From: Alphaproteobacteria bacterium
GTDB lineage: Bacteria > Pseudomonadota > Alphaproteobacteria > Rhizobiales > Aestuariivirgaceae
Length of the DNA stretch: 40,652 nt
Direction: 5' to 3'
Assembly (NCBI GenBank): GCA_028868255.1
Contig: JAGWUY010000004.1
Coordinates: forward strand, 1 to 40,652
Shown: in pieces, positions 37,985-40,652 of the stretch
Numbering within the stretch: the stretch's first letter is position 1
Layout: each line of letters starts with the position of its first letter
Made by a program: the position numbers and the translations under genes
The notes under the pieces: generated by a model
Seen by the model: only the letters and a program-made list of their open reading frames with translations
Database searches by the model: none
What the model was told of the DNA's origin: nothing

Positions 37985-38998
37985 ATGTTTTTTGGCGAAG
38001 ATCTATCTTCTCTGGCATTTGTGGTCATGGTGAGCATCGCCGTCGGCGGTGCTGCTATTGCCTTGTTGTATCCCATGTTTTCGAATGACAAGGGCAGCCG
38101 CCGCGTCAAAGCAATTGCCACGGGAAAAAAGGCCGAGAGCAGTGGCAACACTTGGCGGTCACGCTTTACCGAAGACAGCAAGGATACGCGTCGTCGCCAG
38201 ATTCAAGATTCGCTGAAGCAAGTAGGTAAGCAGGAAAAAGAGCTGAAGAAAAAGCGTGCAAGCTTGCGTGTCAGCCTTGAGCAAGCAGGCCTAGAAATTT
38301 CCGTCAGGGCTTACTGGGTGTCCGCCTGCATCCTTGGCTTTGGCATGGGCGTCATTGCGTTTATTATTTATCCAAATCCCATTGTTGTGGCGATGGTGGT
38401 TTTTGTGGGTGTCATGGGTCTGCCACGTTGGATACTCAAAACGCTGCGCAAGCGTCGTCAAAATATTTTCTTGAATGATTTTGCGGACGCGCTTGATGTG
38501 ATGGTGCGTGGTTTGAAATCTGGTCTTCCTGTTACCGAAGCGATGAAAATTATTGCCTCGGAATCAGGCCCTCCGGTTGGTCCCGAATTTGCTGAAGTGG
38601 TGGAAGGCCAACGCTTGGGCATTTCCATCGAACAGGGCATTGAGCGCATGGTCGACCGTATTCCCCTGCCAGAGGTCAACTTCCTTGCCATCGTCATGGC
38701 CATTCAATCCAAAACCGGTGGTAACTTGTCTGAAGCTTTGGGCAATCTTTCTCGTGTGCTGCGCGACCGCAAAAAAATGAAGCAAAAAGTCACTTCGGTA
38801 AGCCAGGAAGCCAAATCTTCGGCGGCCATCATCGGGTCACTGCCATTCATTCTGATGATCTCGCTCACCATGCTGAACCCCACTTACCTTAGCCCGCTCT
38901 TCAATACACAAATGGGCCATATCTTGCTCATTGGCAGTGGCATCTGGATGTCTACGGGCGTTCTGGTGATGCGCAAAATGATCAACTTCCAGATTTAG
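37985..38998 (+). CDS. tadB: TadB inner-membrane platform protein (T2SSF domain)
   Basis: DFADALDVMVRGLKSGLPVTEAMKIIASESG...MAIQSKTGGNLSEALGNLSRVLRDRKKMKQKV. Confidence 0.93.
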   Translation: MFFGEDLSSLAFVVMVSIAVGGAAIALLYPMFSNDKGSRRVKAIATGKKAESSGNTWRSRFTEDSKDTRRRQIQDSLKQVGKQEKELKKKRASLRVSLEQAGLEISVRAYWVSACILGFGMGVIAFIIYPNPIVVAMVVFVGVMGLPRWILKTLRKRRQNIFLNDFADALDVMVRGLKSGLPVTEAMKIIASESGPPVGPEFAEVVEGQRLGISIEQGIERMVDRIPLPEVNFLAIVMAIQSKTGGNLSEALGNLSRVLRDRKKMKQKVTSVSQEAKSSAAIIGSLPFILMISLTMLNPTYLSPLFNTQMGHILLIGSGIWMSTGVLVMRKMINFQI

Positions 38999-39017
38999 TT
39001 TTCGACAAAGGTAAACC

Positions 39018-39986
39018 ATGGGCCTGATAGCCAGTCTTTTCCAAATTGAATCGCTCCTGATGATTTTTTCAGGTCTGGCTGTGTTTGGCACCATCATCAC
39101 TATCACTGCACCTTTTTTCGAAAACGACAAAATGCAGGCGCGCGCCAAGATTGTGGCCTCAGAACGCGACCGACTGAAGGCTCAACAAAAAGCCAATTTT
39201 GCCAGCACAGAAGTGCGCTTACGTGAAAAGGTGAAGCCATCGGCCTATACCCAAATTGTCGATGCCTTGAACTTGAAAAAGATCTTCGAAGCTGAGGCCT
39301 CGCGCGAGAAACTACGCCAGGCTGGTTTTCGGACAGAAAAGCACTTGATGACTTTTTTGGCCATGCGCATCATCTCGCCTTTGATGATTGCATTGGCTTC
39401 ATTTATCTACACATCAACTGTAATGGCAGAAAAAGTGCCCCCCAACTTGCGCCTTACCACGGCCATGATGGGATTGGTGATTGGTTTCTATTTGCCGGCA
39501 GTTGTGGTGAAAAACTTTGCCGCCAAGCGTCAGGCCTCGATCAAGAAATCTTGGTCAGATGCGCTTGACCTTTTGCTGATCTGCGTGGAATCCGGCATGG
39601 CTTTGGAGCCTGCAATGGGCCGCGTGGGCAAGGAAATTGGCAGCCAATCTGTGCCGCTGGCTGAAGAAATGGCTTTGACTGTGGCTGAACTTTCATTCCT
39701 CGGGGATCGCCGCAAGGCGCTCGATAATTTGAGCAAGCGCACCGGACTTGAAACTGTGCGCTCGGTTGTTACCAGCTTGATCCAATCTGAACGTTACGGC
39801 ACGCCCTTGGGGTCTGCGCTGCGCGTTCTGGCCCAGGAAAACCGCAATGACCGTATGGCTGAAGCGGAAAAAAAGGCTGCTGCCTTACCGCCCAAGCTGA
39901 CAGTGCCAATGATATTGTTCTTCTTGCCTGTCATTTTCGTCATCATCTTGGGGCCAGCCGGCATCACTGTCACTGGCACCAAGTGA
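39018..39986 (+). CDS. tadC: TadC inner-membrane platform protein (T2SSF domain)
   Basis: SWSDALDLLLICVESGMALEPAMGRVGKEIG...LIQSERYGTPLGSALRVLAQENRNDRMAEAEKKAAALPPKLTVPMILFFLPVIFVIILGPA. Confidence 0.93.
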   Translation: MGLIASLFQIESLLMIFSGLAVFGTIITITAPFFENDKMQARAKIVASERDRLKAQQKANFASTEVRLREKVKPSAYTQIVDALNLKKIFEAEASREKLRQAGFRTEKHLMTFLAMRIISPLMIALASFIYTSTVMAEKVPPNLRLTTAMMGLVIGFYLPAVVVKNFAAKRQASIKKSWSDALDLLLICVESGMALEPAMGRVGKEIGSQSVPLAEEMALTVAELSFLGDRRKALDNLSKRTGLETVRSVVTSLIQSERYGTPLGSALRVLAQENRNDRMAEAEKKAAALPPKLTVPMILFFLPVIFVIILGPAGITVTGTK

Positions 39987-40652
39987 GGCCTTTGAAGCTT
40001 TGTAAAACTTGAAATGCCGTGCTTGGTCTTGTTCCAGTGGAATGGGGCGACGATGAATTGCCAAATGGAAATCCAGGCTGCCACACCCATGAGCAACCAA
40101 TACAGGGGAACAGTGAGAACCACCCCCCAACAGTGCATGTGCTTGCGCTTCATCACGATACTTGCCGCATAGAGCGATGTGCCATAGCTGATGCAGGTGA
40201 CGACCAGGCTGATCCCCGCCACCAAAAAAGGCAGGGGCGCTTGAGTCACGGGTTCGCCCCAGTAAGCCCAGATTTGATAGGCGGTGAAGCTGACAAACAG
40301 TGGGTGCACCAGTGAAGAGAACACCGGCCCAAAGCAAACGGCCAACATCACCCAAATACCGGACCATCTGATTTCGCTGTGCAAACGCCGAGGTTCACGG
40401 ATATGCACCAGCCAGGTTTGAAAAAACCCTTTGAACCAGCGAGATCTTTGGTGAAGCCAATTGCCATATTGCGTGTTGGCTTCTTCATAGGTTCGGCTGT
40501 CTATAGTTTGCGCAAAATACTGCCGCCGTGCCAGACGCAAGCCAAGATCAGCATCTTCTGTGACGTTATAAGGGTCCCAACCCCCGACATCGCGCAAGAT
40601 TGCAGTCCGGAAATGGTTTGATGTGCCGCCCAATGGCAATGGCCAGCGATTA
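39794..40652 (-). CDS. GT2 family processive glycosyltransferase (BcsA/NfrB-like catalytic region), partial at window end
   Basis: LPLGGTSNHFRTAILRDVGGWDPYNVTEDADLGLRLAR...YEEANTQYGNWLHQRSRWFKGFFQTWLVHIREP: TED and QRSRW motifs; the frame is open through the window edge. Confidence 0.88.
   Translation of the reverse strand, partial: NRWPLPLGGTSNHFRTAILRDVGGWDPYNVTEDADLGLRLARRQYFAQTIDSRTYEEANTQYGNWLHQRSRWFKGFFQTWLVHIREPRRLHSEIRWSGIWVMLAVCFGPVFSSLVHPLFVSFTAYQIWAYWGEPVTQAPLPFLVAGISLVVTCISYGTSLYAASIVMKRKHMHCWGVVLTVPLYWLLMGVAAWISIWQFIVAPFHWNKTKHGISSFTKLQRPHLVPVTVMPAGPKMMTKMTGKKNNIIGTVSLGGKAAAFFSASAIRSLRFSWARTRSADPKGVP

Noticed and set aside
1-40652. CRISPR array, prophage, transposon or defence island
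   Set aside because: No regularly spaced repeats, integrase, transposase, phage structural genes, or recognisable restriction/toxin-antitoxin genes were seen; gene content is core-genome-like.

Overview
The window reads as chromosomal DNA from an alphaproteobacterium, most likely Hyphomicrobiales/Rhizobiales-like; this assignment rests on gene content and synteny only. It is densely coding and mostly housekeeping. In order: a partial FAD-dependent oxidoreductase and an SDR; a Tat-type L,D-transpeptidase; tRNA-Ser(GGA); msrA with a MarR-like regulator; a ChvI-ChvG-HprK-EIIA(Man)-HPr-MmcB signalling block; a sugar ABC transporter (FrcBCA-like) with a divergent ROK regulator and a FucU/RbsD mutarotase; a TsaB-RimI fusion followed by plsC-miaB-phoH-ybeY-corC; adenosine kinase, EI24/CysZ-like protein, nth, Ada-like methyltransferase, DUF599, prfC, glk, pncA, two DMT transporters and an aldehyde dehydrogenase; and finally a divergent Tad/Cpa pilus locus (29471-39986) next to a partial GT2 glycosyltransferase. 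I found no CRISPR array, prophage, transposase or clear defence system, and I cannot support a claim of a wholly new system. The observations most worth a second look are: a histone-H1-like Lys/Ala/Pro N-terminal extension on the sugar ABC ATPase; the TsaB-RimI fusion; a 15-bp-arm palindrome between the ABC operon and its ROK regulator; a 20-bp direct repeat upstream of chvI; a Cys/His-rich tail on the MarR-like protein; a Tad locus with no visible Flp pilin but with CtrA-like sites and a stand-alone secretin-N-domain paralogue; and a glycosyltransferase ORF running 193 nt antisense into tadC.
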